A stretch of 64,000 bases of DNA from assembly GCA_009837355.1 (NCBI GenBank), contig VXTR01000060.1, forward strand, positions 1 to 64,000, in the 5' to 3' direction. This DNA comes from Chloroflexota bacterium (GTDB taxonomy: Bacteria; Chloroflexota; Dehalococcoidia; Lucifugimonadales; UBA3495). The stretch's first letter is position 1. Each line of letters begins with the position of its first letter. The position numbers and the translations under genes are program-made. The notes under the pieces were generated by a model that saw only the letters and a list, made by a program, of their open reading frames with translations, was not told where the DNA came from and did not search any database. This document shows positions 1 through 8,476 of this stretch, piece after piece.

Positions 1-115
1 GGGACTGACGGCGACCAAAGTGAATTCCGGAAACCGACCTCAGGCAGGCTACCCACCAACCACAGGAGGCCAACCCCAACGAACACCGAACACCACGTAA
101 CCAACCGCCAACCCC

Positions 116-149
116 GAACCCGCGCCAAACCCGAACCCGCGCCAAACCC
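116..149. repeat. Two tandem copies of a 17-nt unit
   Basis: The unit GAACCCGCGCCAAACCC occurs twice head to tail, ending just before a TATAAT hexamer. It lies in the 188-base non-coding leader of the first gene. It could be a direct-repeat operator or simple slippage; the sequence does not decide. Confidence 0.6.
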
Positions 150-151
150 GC

Positions 152-157
152 TATAAT
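152..157 (+). promoter_or_regulatory. Putative -10 element (TATAAT)
   Basis: A perfect TATAAT stands 31 bases before the ATG at 189. No good -35 hexamer is seen 16-18 bases upstream, where the tandem repeat lies. A GGAGG ribosome binding site follows at 172-176. Confidence 0.4.
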
Positions 158-188
158 GCCCCCATCCCAACGGAGGCCATAGCCCAAC

Positions 189-1832
189 ATGGACGGCAAG
201 ACCACTTTCGCCACCATTCTGCAACGGGAAGGCGTGGACGTAGTTTTCTGCTTCCCCAACAACATCCTCATCGACGCCTGCGCCGCCGCCGGCATCCGCC
301 CCATCATCTCCCGCATGGAACGCACCGCCGTCAACATGGCGGACGCCTACAGCCGCGTCAACAACGGCGCCAAGAACGGCGTCGTCCTCGTCCAGGGCGG
401 CCCCGGCATCGAAAACGCCTTCTCCGGCGTCGCCCAGGCTTACGCCGACTCGTCGCCCCTGCTCATGGTGCCCAACCATCCGGGCACCCGCCGGCACGGC
501 ATGTCCTCCGACTTCGACGCCGCCCGCAACTACCAGGGCGTCACCAAGTGGGCCGACTCCGCCAACTACGCCGACCGCATCCCCGAAATTATGCGCCGCG
601 CCTACACCCAGCTGCGCACCGGCCGACCCTATCCTGTGCTGGTGGAGATGCCCAACGACGTGCTGGCCGCCGAAATCTCCGAGGAGCAGTTCCACTACCA
701 GCCCCAGCGCAAGCGCCGCTCGGCCGGCGACCCCCGCGACGTCTCCCGCGTCGCCGAGTTGCTGGTCAACGCCCGCCGTCCCGTCATCTACGCCGGCCAG
801 GGCGTACTCTACTCCGAGGCCACGCCGGAGCTGGTCGAACTGGCCGAGCTGCTCAACGCGCCCACCATGACCACCACCCTGGGCAAGAGCGGCTTCCCCG
901 AGAACCACCCGCTGGCTCTCGGCGCCGGCGGCAACACCGGCACCAAGATGGTCGGCGACTTCCTGGCCAAGAGCGACGTGGTGTTCGGCATCGGCACCAG
1001 CTTCCAGAAGACTTTGGCCTCCGCGCCCGTTCCCGTCGGCAAGACGGTCATCCAGTCCACCATCGACAAGAAGGACCTCAACGGCGAATACCCCCTGGAA
1101 GAGATAATCGTCGGCGACGCCAAGCTGGTGCTGGGTCAGCTCATCGAGGAGGTCAAGGACCGCCTGGGCGCGGACGGACGCCGGGGCGACGAGTCCGTGG
1201 CCGCCGAAATCCGCCAGGTGCGCCAGGAATGGCTAGCCGAGTGGATGCCTCGCCTGTCCAGCAACGACGCGCCCATCAGTCCCTACCGCGTGGTGTACGA
1301 ACTCAACGCGCGGCTGGACAAGGCCAACAGCATCGTAACCCACGACTCCGGCAACCCGCGCGACCAGATTGTGCCCTTCTACGCCGCCACCACGCCCCGC
1401 GGCTACATCGGCTGGGGGAACTCCACCCAGCTGGGCAGCGGTCTGGGCTACGCCATGGGCGCGAAGGTGGCCTTCCCCGAAAAGACCTGCGTCAACCTGA
1501 TGGGCGACGTGGCCGTGGGCATGGCCGGCACCGACTTCGAGACGGCGGCCCGCGAGCAGCTGGGCATCATCACCGTCATTGTCAACAACGGCGCCATGGG
1601 CGGCTACGAGAAGAACATTCCCATCGCCACCGAACGCTACCGCACCAAGTACGTAACCGGCGAGTACGCGGCCATGGCGACATCGCTGGGCGCCCACGCC
1701 GAGCACGTAACCGACCCCAATGAAGTCGGCCCGGCCATCGAGCGCGCCAAGGAGATTTCGGCGACGGGCCAACCCTGCGTCCTGGAAATCATCACCCGCG
1801 AAGAGCCGGTGTTTTCCCAGTACTACCGCTGA
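189..1832 (+). CDS. Thiamine diphosphate-dependent enzyme, acetolactate synthase-like
   Basis: 547 residues with the three-domain layout of the ALS/benzoylformate decarboxylase family: N-terminal pyrimidine-binding domain (catalytic-type Glu44 in SRMERTAVNMADAY), central domain, and C-terminal pyrophosphate-binding domain. The metal/TPP motif reads MGDVAVGM near residue 438 and continues to VNNGAMGG, so the usual GDG is GDV here while the Asp and Asn ligands remain. Such enzymes decarboxylate or condense 2-oxo acids, but the substrate cannot be read from sequence. Start supported by GGAGG at 172-176. Two other TPP enzymes of the family lie at 44070 and 62950, so this is not obviously the biosynthetic IlvB. 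Confidence 0.85.
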   Translation: MDGKTTFATILQREGVDVVFCFPNNILIDACAAAGIRPIISRMERTAVNMADAYSRVNNGAKNGVVLVQGGPGIENAFSGVAQAYADSSPLLMVPNHPGTRRHGMSSDFDAARNYQGVTKWADSANYADRIPEIMRRAYTQLRTGRPYPVLVEMPNDVLAAEISEEQFHYQPQRKRRSAGDPRDVSRVAELLVNARRPVIYAGQGVLYSEATPELVELAELLNAPTMTTTLGKSGFPENHPLALGAGGNTGTKMVGDFLAKSDVVFGIGTSFQKTLASAPVPVGKTVIQSTIDKKDLNGEYPLEEIIVGDAKLVLGQLIEEVKDRLGADGRRGDESVAAEIRQVRQEWLAEWMPRLSSNDAPISPYRVVYELNARLDKANSIVTHDSGNPRDQIVPFYAATTPRGYIGWGNSTQLGSGLGYAMGAKVAFPEKTCVNLMGDVAVGMAGTDFETAAREQLGIITVIVNNGAMGGYEKNIPIATERYRTKYVTGEYAAMATSLGAHAEHVTDPNEVGPAIERAKEISATGQPCVLEIITREEPVFSQYYR

Positions 1833-1863
1833 TGACAAGCCTTCCATTGATATGAGGAATGAG

Positions 1864-2154
1864 ATGAAGGAATTAACACACATCGGAATAGCGTCTTCGG
1901 CAAAAGTGCTGACCGTTCTGATGGGAATCGTGGGCCTGATTCTGGGATTGGCATATTCCGTTGGCGGAGCGTTTTACGACGTGATCGTGGGACAGGTATC
2001 TTGGGGCGGTACAGGACTTGCCTTCGCAGCGATTCCCGGAATGACCGCGATGTTCGCCGGCGGCGGGCTGGCGGTGGGCATAATCGCGCCCCTGTTTTAC
2101 AATCTGTTAGTCAGATGGACTGGCGGGCTAAAGGTGGGCATTAATCCGGATTAG
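1864..2154 (+). CDS. Small membrane protein with two or more hydrophobic segments
   Basis: 96 residues, not recognised as a named family. Residues about 12-35 and 50-85 are hydrophobic and glycine-rich, which suggests two or three membrane helices; the end is GGLKVGINPD. The ATG at 1864 is preceded by AGGAA at a good distance; an in-frame ATG at 1852 is an alternative. It follows the TPP enzyme by 31 bases on the same strand and may be cotranscribed. Function unknown. Confidence 0.6.
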   Translation: MKELTHIGIASSAKVLTVLMGIVGLILGLAYSVGGAFYDVIVGQVSWGGTGLAFAAIPGMTAMFAGGGLAVGIIAPLFYNLLVRWTGGLKVGINPD

Positions 2155-2238
2155 GCTCATTGGCAAGCCATGACCAATGCGGCGGCTTTGACAACGCACC
2201 CTGCGCCTCCTTGCTGCGAGCGGTTTAACCACCTTCCC

Positions 2239-3837
2239 ATGCCCGACCTACCCATCATCGTCATTGGCGGCGGGCCGGCCGGGTCCTGCGTGAGCGCGCT
2301 GCTCGCCCGGCAAGGACACCCGGTCGTACTGCTGGAACGCGAACGCTTCCCCCGCGCCCACGTCGGCGAGTCGCTGCTGCCGGCCAGCATACCCATCCTG
2401 GACGGCCTGGGCGTGCTGGACGAGGTGAACCAAGCCGGCTTCACCGTCAAGGCCGGCGCCACCATGATCTGGGGCGTTGACCGGCAACCCTGGGGCTGGC
2501 ATTTCAGCGAAACCAACGCCAGCAACCCCACCTCCTACCAGGTCTGGCGGCCCGAATTCGACGCCATCCTGCTCAACAACGCCCGTCGCCTCGGCGTGGA
2601 CGTGCGCGAGGGCTGGCAGGCCACCGGCGTGATGTTTGACGACGACGGAACCGCCATTGCCGTCCGGTGCCGTCCCACTGACAGCTCCGGTGGCACTCGC
2701 GAGCTGCCTGCTCGCTACGTGGTGGACGCCAGCGGACAGGGCGGGCTGTTATCCCGGCAGCTGGGCCTGCGCCAGTGGGATGACTTCTTTCGCAACCTGG
2801 CCGTGTACGGCTACTACCAGGGCGGCGAACGCCTGCCCGCGCCCGACCAGGGCAACATCCTGATTGAATCCCAGCCCGACGGCTGGCTGTGGCACATCCC
2901 CCTACGCGACGGCTGGGCCAGCGTCGGCGCGGTGGTGGACGCCGAAACCGGCCAGCGCGGCATCCGCGAACTCGGCCCGCAGCGCTTCTTGGAGTCGCAG
3001 ATCGCCGCCGCGCCGCAGTTGGCGGATATGCTGGCGTCGGCGCGGTTCGTGTCCGGCCCGGAGGTATTGCGGGATTGGTCCTACCGCTGCCAGTCGCTGC
3101 ACGGCCCCGGCTACATCCTGGTCGGCGACGCCGGCTGCTTCATCGACCCGCTGTTTTCCTCCGGCGTACACCTGGCGCTGACCTCGGCGACCCTGGCGGC
3201 CGCCGCCGTCGCCTCCGCCCTGGAAGATCCCACCATCGCCGGCCCGGCAGGACAGGTGTACCAGCAGCTCTACTACAAGGAATACGGCCACTTCCGGGAG
3301 CTGGCCAGGCTGTTCTATTCCAGCAACCGCACCGCCGATTCCTACTTCTGGGAGGCGCGCCGCCTGCTGGACGACGACCCATCCCTGACGCCGCGCCAGT
3401 CGTTCATCCAGGCGGTGGCCGGCCAGCCGCCCCGGGGCTACGAGCGCGCCGTGCTGTCCCACGGCCACGCTCCCGCAGCGTTCGGCGCCAGCGTCGCCGC
3501 CGTGGAGTCGGAACGCCAACGCCGTCAGGAGCAGGGTTTGCCGCCGGACGTTCCCCTGCATCTGGCCGAAGGCGTGCGTCTGCAACGCCAGCCGGTGCTG
3601 GCCGATAACCGGTTCGTGTGGGGCGTCGGCCTGGTTACCGACGGCCACCCTGAAGGTCTGCCGTGCAGCGCGCTGGTGGCCCAACTGCTGACCCGCCTGA
3701 ACGGCCGGCGAACCACCATCGACGCCATCGCCGACCTCTGCAACGGAATGGACGCCGCCACCATCAGGCAGGTCGAGCCCGCAGCTCGCCAGGCCCTGCA
3801 AATCCTGTACGTGGACGGGGCGATAACTACGGCTTAA
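2239..3837 (+). CDS. FAD-dependent oxidoreductase, flavin-dependent halogenase-like
   Basis: 532 residues. An N-terminal Rossmann motif GGGPAG binds FAD; FPRAHVGESLLP follows, as in tryptophan-halogenase and geranylgeranyl-reductase-like flavoproteins. The sequence WLWHIP matches the WxWxIP motif of flavin-dependent halogenases, and VKAGA holds a Lys at about the place of their catalytic lysine. GDAGCFIDPLFSSGVH is the second FAD motif. About 100 C-terminal residues form an extra domain (from VLADNRFVWG) that looks like a small winged-helix or PqqD-like module. I chose the internal ATG at 2239 because the family begins at MPDLPIIVIGGG. Halogenase activity is inferred; it may be a monooxygenase. 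Confidence 0.75.
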   Translation: MPDLPIIVIGGGPAGSCVSALLARQGHPVVLLERERFPRAHVGESLLPASIPILDGLGVLDEVNQAGFTVKAGATMIWGVDRQPWGWHFSETNASNPTSYQVWRPEFDAILLNNARRLGVDVREGWQATGVMFDDDGTAIAVRCRPTDSSGGTRELPARYVVDASGQGGLLSRQLGLRQWDDFFRNLAVYGYYQGGERLPAPDQGNILIESQPDGWLWHIPLRDGWASVGAVVDAETGQRGIRELGPQRFLESQIAAAPQLADMLASARFVSGPEVLRDWSYRCQSLHGPGYILVGDAGCFIDPLFSSGVHLALTSATLAAAAVASALEDPTIAGPAGQVYQQLYYKEYGHFRELARLFYSSNRTADSYFWEARRLLDDDPSLTPRQSFIQAVAGQPPRGYERAVLSHGHAPAAFGASVAAVESERQRRQEQGLPPDVPLHLAEGVRLQRQPVLADNRFVWGVGLVTDGHPEGLPCSALVAQLLTRLNGRRTTIDAIADLCNGMDAATIRQVEPAARQALQILYVDGAITTA

Positions 3838-4408
3838 CCCACGTTTCCGACCACGCGCAGCAGGCTGTGCTGCTCTGGGCCGAGCCGCGTATCTCCGGCG
3901 ACACAACCCCCGGCAGTGACCGGTCTCCCACTGTAATCTGCGCCTGCCGTGCCGGGAAGAAACAGCTGTACACGCCGTGGGTGCGGCCCGACGCCTCGCC
4001 GGCCGGGTTGTTAAGCATGTAGGGCGTCAGGAAATCGTGCCAGCTCAAAACGACGGTCTCCGACGACGCGGTGACGATCTCGTTGTAGGCGCTGGAAATG
4101 TCGCCCGACCTGCTGAACTCAGCGTTGATCACGGGCTGCGAAGTGTCGCCAAATTCCGGGAACAGCATGCTTTCGATCTCTTCCTGCACGTAGCGGGTCA
4201 TCGCGATGTTGTCGGAATACACGCGCACCTGGTCGCCGTCCAGGTCATCGCTCTTAAGGAACAGCACGTGCCCGGCGCCGGCCGGCGTCCACAGCACGCG
4301 CCAGTGGCTGGTGCGGGTAGTCTGGGGGCCGCCCTCCTCGGGAGAGAGGCGAATGAACGAGTTTTCTCCGGTCAGGCGTATCTGGACGGGATCAACGGGG
4401 CTGGTCAT
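3827..4408 (-). CDS. Hypothetical protein (193 aa)
   Basis: Soluble-looking acidic protein with no motif I recognise and no signal peptide. It contains VRVYSDNIAMTRYVQEEIESM, cut here to its core, and ends in a cysteine pair STACCAW. A strong ribosome binding site (GGAGGTGAT) precedes the ATG. Its stop overlaps the convergent flavoprotein gene by 11 bases. It is 18 bases downstream of the aldolase gene on the same strand, so the two are probably one operon, which may mean a role in the same catabolic route. Confidence 0.65.
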   Translation of the reverse strand: MTSPVDPVQIRLTGENSFIRLSPEEGGPQTTRTSHWRVLWTPAGAGHVLFLKSDDLDGDQVRVYSDNIAMTRYVQEEIESMLFPEFGDTSQPVINAEFSRSGDISSAYNEIVTASSETVVLSWHDFLTPYMLNNPAGEASGRTHGVYSCFFPARQAQITVGDRSLPGVVSPEIRGSAQSSTACCAWSETWVKP

Positions 4409-4426
4409 AAAATCACCTCCGGTCGG

Positions 4427-5203
4427 TTAGAGCTTTTCCGCCGCTGCTCGCATGGTCTTCAGGTATTCGTTGCTGGCGCCCTGGATCAGCCGGCCGACGG
4501 TGTTGTGGAAGTAGCGGACGCCCAGCTCCAGGTAGTGTGGCACCAGGTTGTCGGGACAGCTGCAGCCGGCCGTGACGCCGGCCGCCGCAATCTGCTGCAC
4601 GCCTTTCTCCACCAGCGCCTGGACTTCCGGATGGGTCTGCTGGCCGGGGTAGCCCATGCTCTGGGACAGGTCGCCGGCGCCGATGAAATAGACGTCCACG
4701 CCCGGCACCTTGACCAGTTCCGGTATGTTCTCGATGGCCTCCACCTCTTCCAGCATCAAGCACACCAGGGTGTTGCGGTTGGCGTCGGCCACGTAGTCCG
4801 GCGTGGCCTGGTTGAACCCGTACTCTCCCGGCCGGCCGCCGCTGAACAGTCCGCGCTCGCCATCCGGGAAGTACTTCACCGCCGACACAGCGGCCCGGGC
4901 TTCCTCGGCGGTGTTCACGTGGGGCACCTGCACGCCCCAGGCTCCCCGATCCAGGAACGGCGCGATTATCTCCGGGCGGTTGCCCACGGGCCGCACAATG
5001 GGCGCGGTGCCCGAATACTCGGCGGCGCGAATCATGTCCTCGGCCGAATCAACGGTGATGCTGCCGTGCTCGTTGTCGATGAGCACCCAGTCGTAGCCCA
5101 GGAAACCCAGCATCTCCACCACCACCGGCGAGGGAAAGGTAATCATGGAGCCGAAAACGGGCTGTCCCGCCGCCAGCTTCTGCTTCATCGTGTTTTCGCG
5201 CAT
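4427..5203 (-). CDS. HpcH/HpaI-family aldolase
   Basis: 258 residues, the usual length of the class II pyruvate aldolases that split 4-hydroxy-2-oxo acids or malyl-type substrates. It contains the family sequence VLIDNEHG, a metal-binding Glu in MLEEVEAIENI and an Asp in FIGAGDLSQSMG. The ATG at 5203 has AGGAG upstream. Homologues act in aromatic and sugar-acid breakdown; the exact substrate cannot be assigned. The hypothetical gene at 3827 follows it closely. Confidence 0.88.
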   Translation of the reverse strand: MRENTMKQKLAAGQPVFGSMITFPSPVVVEMLGFLGYDWVLIDNEHGSITVDSAEDMIRAAEYSGTAPIVRPVGNRPEIIAPFLDRGAWGVQVPHVNTAEEARAAVSAVKYFPDGERGLFSGGRPGEYGFNQATPDYVADANRNTLVCLMLEEVEAIENIPELVKVPGVDVYFIGAGDLSQSMGYPGQQTHPEVQALVEKGVQQIAAAGVTAGCSCPDNLVPHYLELGVRYFHNTVGRLIQGASNEYLKTMRAAAEKL

Positions 5204-5338
5204 CGTGCCCTACTCCTGTGGTCCATCACCAGAGTTCAATCAACAGAACTGTTCGCATCCTATTGCCCGCAGCCCGCCCCGTCAACAGCGCCTTTGCCCT
5301 TGCCAGCCTGTGCTTTGCCTACTATGATACGTAACGCC

Positions 5339-5872
5339 ATGTCAGAACGCGAAGTACGCTACAAGCTGGGCGCAGTCCAGTTCGTCTCCGCCGAGACCTT
5401 CGGTCGTCCCGGTCGCCGCACTTTCCGCCTGGTCGCCGAGGCCGGTCGAGCCCAGTCTTTCATCTGGCTGGAGAAGGAACAGCTCCTCCAGCTTGGCCTC
5501 TTTCTGCAGCAGGCCGTCCGCCAGCTTGGCGACTCCGCTCAGTCCCGGCCCAGCGCGCCCGGCGAGGACTCGTGGATCGGCGACCCGCTGGAGCAGGACT
5601 TCCAGGCCCGCCAGATGCAGTTGCAGTACGACCAGGACGCCAACTGCTTCGTCATCCACGCCTTCGAGGGCGAGGAAGACGACCCCAACGCCGGCGCGCA
5701 GACCTCGGTCAGCTTCTGGATGACAATGACCCAATCCTCCGAGTTGGCCGACGCTGCTCTGCGCATCTGCGCCTCCGGACGGCCGCCCTGCTTCCTCTGC
5801 GGTCGGCCCATCGACCCGGAGGGGCATCAGTGCGACCGGGCCAGCAGCCACGCCATCTTTGAAACCGGCTGA
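5339..5872 (+). CDS. DUF3090 family protein
   Basis: 177 residues. The C-terminal signature CFLCGRPIDPEGHQC, with four metal-ligand-like cysteines and a histidine, and the N-terminal half (RTFRLVAEAG, FIWLEKEQL) identify DUF3090. In Actinobacteria and Chloroflexota this family sits beside an SCO1664-family protein and a histidine-phosphatase-type gene; here only SCO1664 follows, 20 bases on. An in-frame ATG at 5324 is an alternative start, and TATGAT at 5323-5328 resembles a -10 hexamer, so the start is uncertain. Role unknown. Confidence 0.85.
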   Translation: MSEREVRYKLGAVQFVSAETFGRPGRRTFRLVAEAGRAQSFIWLEKEQLLQLGLFLQQAVRQLGDSAQSRPSAPGEDSWIGDPLEQDFQARQMQLQYDQDANCFVIHAFEGEEDDPNAGAQTSVSFWMTMTQSSELADAALRICASGRPPCFLCGRPIDPEGHQCDRASSHAIFETG

Positions 5873-5892
5873 CCATTGCCGTCTCTGTTCCC

Positions 5893-6630
5893 GTGATTGC
5901 CGGCGAACCCTCCGACCTCGACCTGCTCTGCCGCGGCGAGTTTCTCAGCTGGGACCTGACGCCGGCCGGTTCCAACTACACCTTCCTCGCCGAGCTGTCC
6001 CTTGACGGACGCTCAGGCCAGGCCATCTACAAGCCCCGCAAGGGTGAAATTCCGCTGTGGGACTTTCCCAGCGGCACCTTGTACAAGCGCGAGTGCGCCG
6101 CCTACCTGCTCAGCCGCATCCTGGGGTGGGATTTCATACCCCTGACCATCATCCGCGACGGCCCTCATGGCATCGGCTCGGCACAGCTCTTCATCGACCA
6201 CGACCCCAGGGAGAACTACTACACCATCTCCCGGGATAGCCTTGATGAAGCCGACGCCGACCAGCTCCGCATGATGTGCTGCTTCGACCTGGTGGCCAAC
6301 AACACCGACCGCAAGGCCAACCACGTCATCCGCGGCATTGACGGCAAGCTGTGGGGCATCGACCAGGGCCTGACTTTCCACGCCGACATGAAGATACGCA
6401 CCGTCATCTGGGACTTCGGCGAGGAGGAAATACCCGACCGGCTGCTGGAACCCCTGCGCCGTCTCTGCGGACAGTTGCTGTCACCCAACGGGGAAGTGGC
6501 CGAGTTCCTGTCGCTGCTGGACGATGAGGAAGCCCGCGCGCTGATGCAGCGATTGCAGTGGGTGTTGCAGGAGGGCGTCTTCCCCGGCGTTCCCGGCCTG
6601 CGCCGCCGACGGTCGCGCCGGGGCGAATGA
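5893..6630 (+). CDS. SCO1664 family protein (PI3/4-kinase-like fold)
   Basis: 245 residues beginning at a GTG. Recognisable family blocks are AIYKPRKGEIPLWDFPSG, LYKRECAAYLLSRILGW, VANNTDRKANHVI and LWGIDQGLTFH. The last two resemble the catalytic and metal-binding loops (xNxDRxxxN and DxG) of phosphatidylinositol-kinase-like proteins. It forms a two-gene unit with the DUF3090 gene, as in other phyla. The C-terminus is an arginine-rich tail (LRRRRSRRGE). The phosphotransfer activity is inferred from fold-level motifs only. Confidence 0.82.
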   Translation: MIAGEPSDLDLLCRGEFLSWDLTPAGSNYTFLAELSLDGRSGQAIYKPRKGEIPLWDFPSGTLYKRECAAYLLSRILGWDFIPLTIIRDGPHGIGSAQLFIDHDPRENYYTISRDSLDEADADQLRMMCCFDLVANNTDRKANHVIRGIDGKLWGIDQGLTFHADMKIRTVIWDFGEEEIPDRLLEPLRRLCGQLLSPNGEVAEFLSLLDDEEARALMQRLQWVLQEGVFPGVPGLRRRRSRRGE

Positions 6631-6639
6631 CGAATCAAC

Positions 6640-7293
6640 TCACGCCAGCAGGCCGTAGTCGAACTCCTCCAGGTTCTCGATGATGACGTCCGCCGCCGAC
6701 AGGTCCAGGTGCCGCGTCGAATCCGTCAGCGTGCATACCGTGTAGGCTCCCGACGCCGAGGCTGCCGCCAGCCCGATGGGGGAGTCCTCGATGGCCACGC
6801 ACTGGCTGGCTTCCAGCCCGATGAGCCGTGCCGCCTTGATGTAAATGTCTGGCGCCGGCTTGCCGTTCTCAATGTCGTCGCCACCCAGCGCAACCGGAAA
6901 GGCGTCGGACAGGCCGATTACCTCCAGTTTCAGGTTCACCCACTCGCGCAGTGACGACGAGGCCACCGCGATGGGCAGGCCCCGCCGTTGCGCTTCAGCA
7001 ATCAGGGCGCGCACGCCGGGCCGCGCCGTCAGGTCGGAGCGCAGCACTTCCTTGACCACCTCATTGTAGCCGGCCAGCAGTTGCGCCGGCGTCTGGGGTA
7101 TGTCCCGCAGCTCTTTAACCCGTATCCAGGTTTCCTCAACGGTGGTGCCCAGCAGGTGGCGGTTGTTCTCCTCCTCCGTGATGGGCGCGGCGCCGCAGCG
7201 TTCCACCATCACGTTCACCGCCTTGTGAAACAGCGGTTCGCTGTCCACCAGCACCCCGTCCATGTCAAACAGAATCCCTTTGTATCCGGCCAT
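6640..7293 (-). CDS. HAD-superfamily hydrolase, beta-phosphoglucomutase-like
   Basis: 217 residues. It has HAD motif I in FDMDGVLVDSEPL, motif II in AVASSS, the Lys of motif III in NGKPAPDIY and the acidic pair of motif IV in AIEDSPIG. Cap type and length fit subfamily IA sugar-phosphate phosphatases or phosphoglucomutases. I took the internal ATG at 7293 because MAGYKGILFDMDG is the normal family start. It faces the SCO1664 gene end to end with nine bases between stops, and lies 73 bases after modC on the same strand. Confidence 0.88.
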   Translation of the reverse strand: MAGYKGILFDMDGVLVDSEPLFHKAVNVMVERCGAAPITEEENNRHLLGTTVEETWIRVKELRDIPQTPAQLLAGYNEVVKEVLRSDLTARPGVRALIAEAQRRGLPIAVASSSLREWVNLKLEVIGLSDAFPVALGGDDIENGKPAPDIYIKAARLIGLEASQCVAIEDSPIGLAAASASGAYTVCTLTDSTRHLDLSAADVIIENLEEFDYGLLA

Positions 7294-7366
7294 CTCTGAC
7301 GCTTCTCCTGACCCTTGATTGCCCACAACCGCGTTTATGCGCAACGATTATATCCCAAGCATTTGA

Positions 7367-8476
7367 TCACTCGCTGAGCAGGAAGCAGGACGACGCCTTG
7401 AAGATCGCCCACAGCGGCTGCCCCGCCTCAATCCCCATCGCCTCCAGCGACGTGCCCGTGATGTGGCACCGCAATAGCGTCCCTTCACAGTCCAGCGCCA
7501 CCTCGTAGCCCGGGGGACGCAGCTCCACGCCGGCCACCACGCCGGCCCACGTGTTCCGCGCCGACGACTGCGGCAGCGGCCCCGATGCCAGGATGATGTC
7601 CGACGCCCGGATGCCCACCGTAACCGCGTCCCCCACCGCGCAGCCGTCGGCCAGCGGCGTCTCCAGCGTCCGCTCTCCCGCCGCGCAGACCATGGTGCCG
7701 TCCTGGGGACGCCGGGCCGACACGCGCATATCCAGCAGGTTTTCCACGCCCACCAGCCGGGCCACTCGTCCCTGCCCGGGTTGCTCCAGCACGGCCAACG
7801 GCGGGCCTTCCGCCACCGTGCGGCCGGCGTCGATGATTTGCACCCGGTCGCCCAGGGCCAGAGCCTCCTCCCGGCTGTGGGTAACCAGGATGGCCGGCAC
7901 GTCGAGCTGGGCAATGGTGTCCCGCAGCTCCGCGCCCAGCTCCCGCCGCAGCTCCATGTCCAGCGACGCAAACGGCTCGTCCAGCAGCAGCAGGTCGGGC
8001 GAAGGCGCCAACGCCCGGGCCAATGCCGTCCGCTGCTGCTGCCCGCCCGACAGCTGCCAAACGCGGCGTTCTTCCAACCCGTCCAGCCGCAGCCGCTCAA
8101 TCAGCTCGGCGACGCGACGTCGGGCCGGCTCCCTTCGCCGGCGTTCCAGGCCGTAGGAGACGTTCTGCCATACCGTCAGGTGGGGAAACAGGTGATTCTG
8201 CTGCGTAACGTAGCCCACCCTCCGGCGGTGCGGAGGCAGCCACGTCGGGCCGCTGTCGCTGCTCTCGTTGCCGGCGAACACCGTCCGCCCGGCGATTTCG
8301 ATGCGGCCGGATTCGGGCCGGGCCAAGCCGGCAATAGTGCGCAATGCCGTGGTCTTGCCGGCCCCCGACGGCCCGAAGAGCACCAGGATGCTGCCGGCCG
8401 GCGCCGCAAAGGACAGCTCCAGCCTGAAGTCGCCGGCACTGACCGTGAAGTGTCCGCCTGTGGCCGGCCGGCTCAT
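7367..8476 (-). CDS. modC: Molybdate ABC transporter, ATP-binding protein
   Basis: 369 residues. Walker A GPSGAGKTT, signature LSGGQQQRTALARAL, Walker B LLLLDEPFASLD and the switch His in LVTHSREEAL are all intact. The C-terminal third carries a MOP/TOBE-type domain (from WAGVVAGVEL to CFLLSE), which in ModC binds oxyanion. The start ATG overlaps the modB stop as ATGA, so the two are translationally coupled. Specificity could include tungstate; the operon order A-B-C supports molybdate-type uptake. Confidence 0.92.
   Translation of the reverse strand: MSRPATGGHFTVSAGDFRLELSFAAPAGSILVLFGPSGAGKTTALRTIAGLARPESGRIEIAGRTVFAGNESSDSGPTWLPPHRRRVGYVTQQNHLFPHLTVWQNVSYGLERRRREPARRRVAELIERLRLDGLEERRVWQLSGGQQQRTALARALAPSPDLLLLDEPFASLDMELRRELGAELRDTIAQLDVPAILVTHSREEALALGDRVQIIDAGRTVAEGPPLAVLEQPGQGRVARLVGVENLLDMRVSARRPQDGTMVCAAGERTLETPLADGCAVGDAVTVGIRASDIILASGPLPQSSARNTWAGVVAGVELRPPGYEVALDCEGTLLRCHITGTSLEAMGIEAGQPLWAIFKASSCFLLSE

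Noticed and set aside
3977-5872. Long plus-strand open frame antisense to the aldolase gene
   Set aside because: It is a high-GC shadow frame; only its last part (5339-5872) is the real DUF3090 gene. Similar long shadows lie opposite acnA and the TcuA-like gene.
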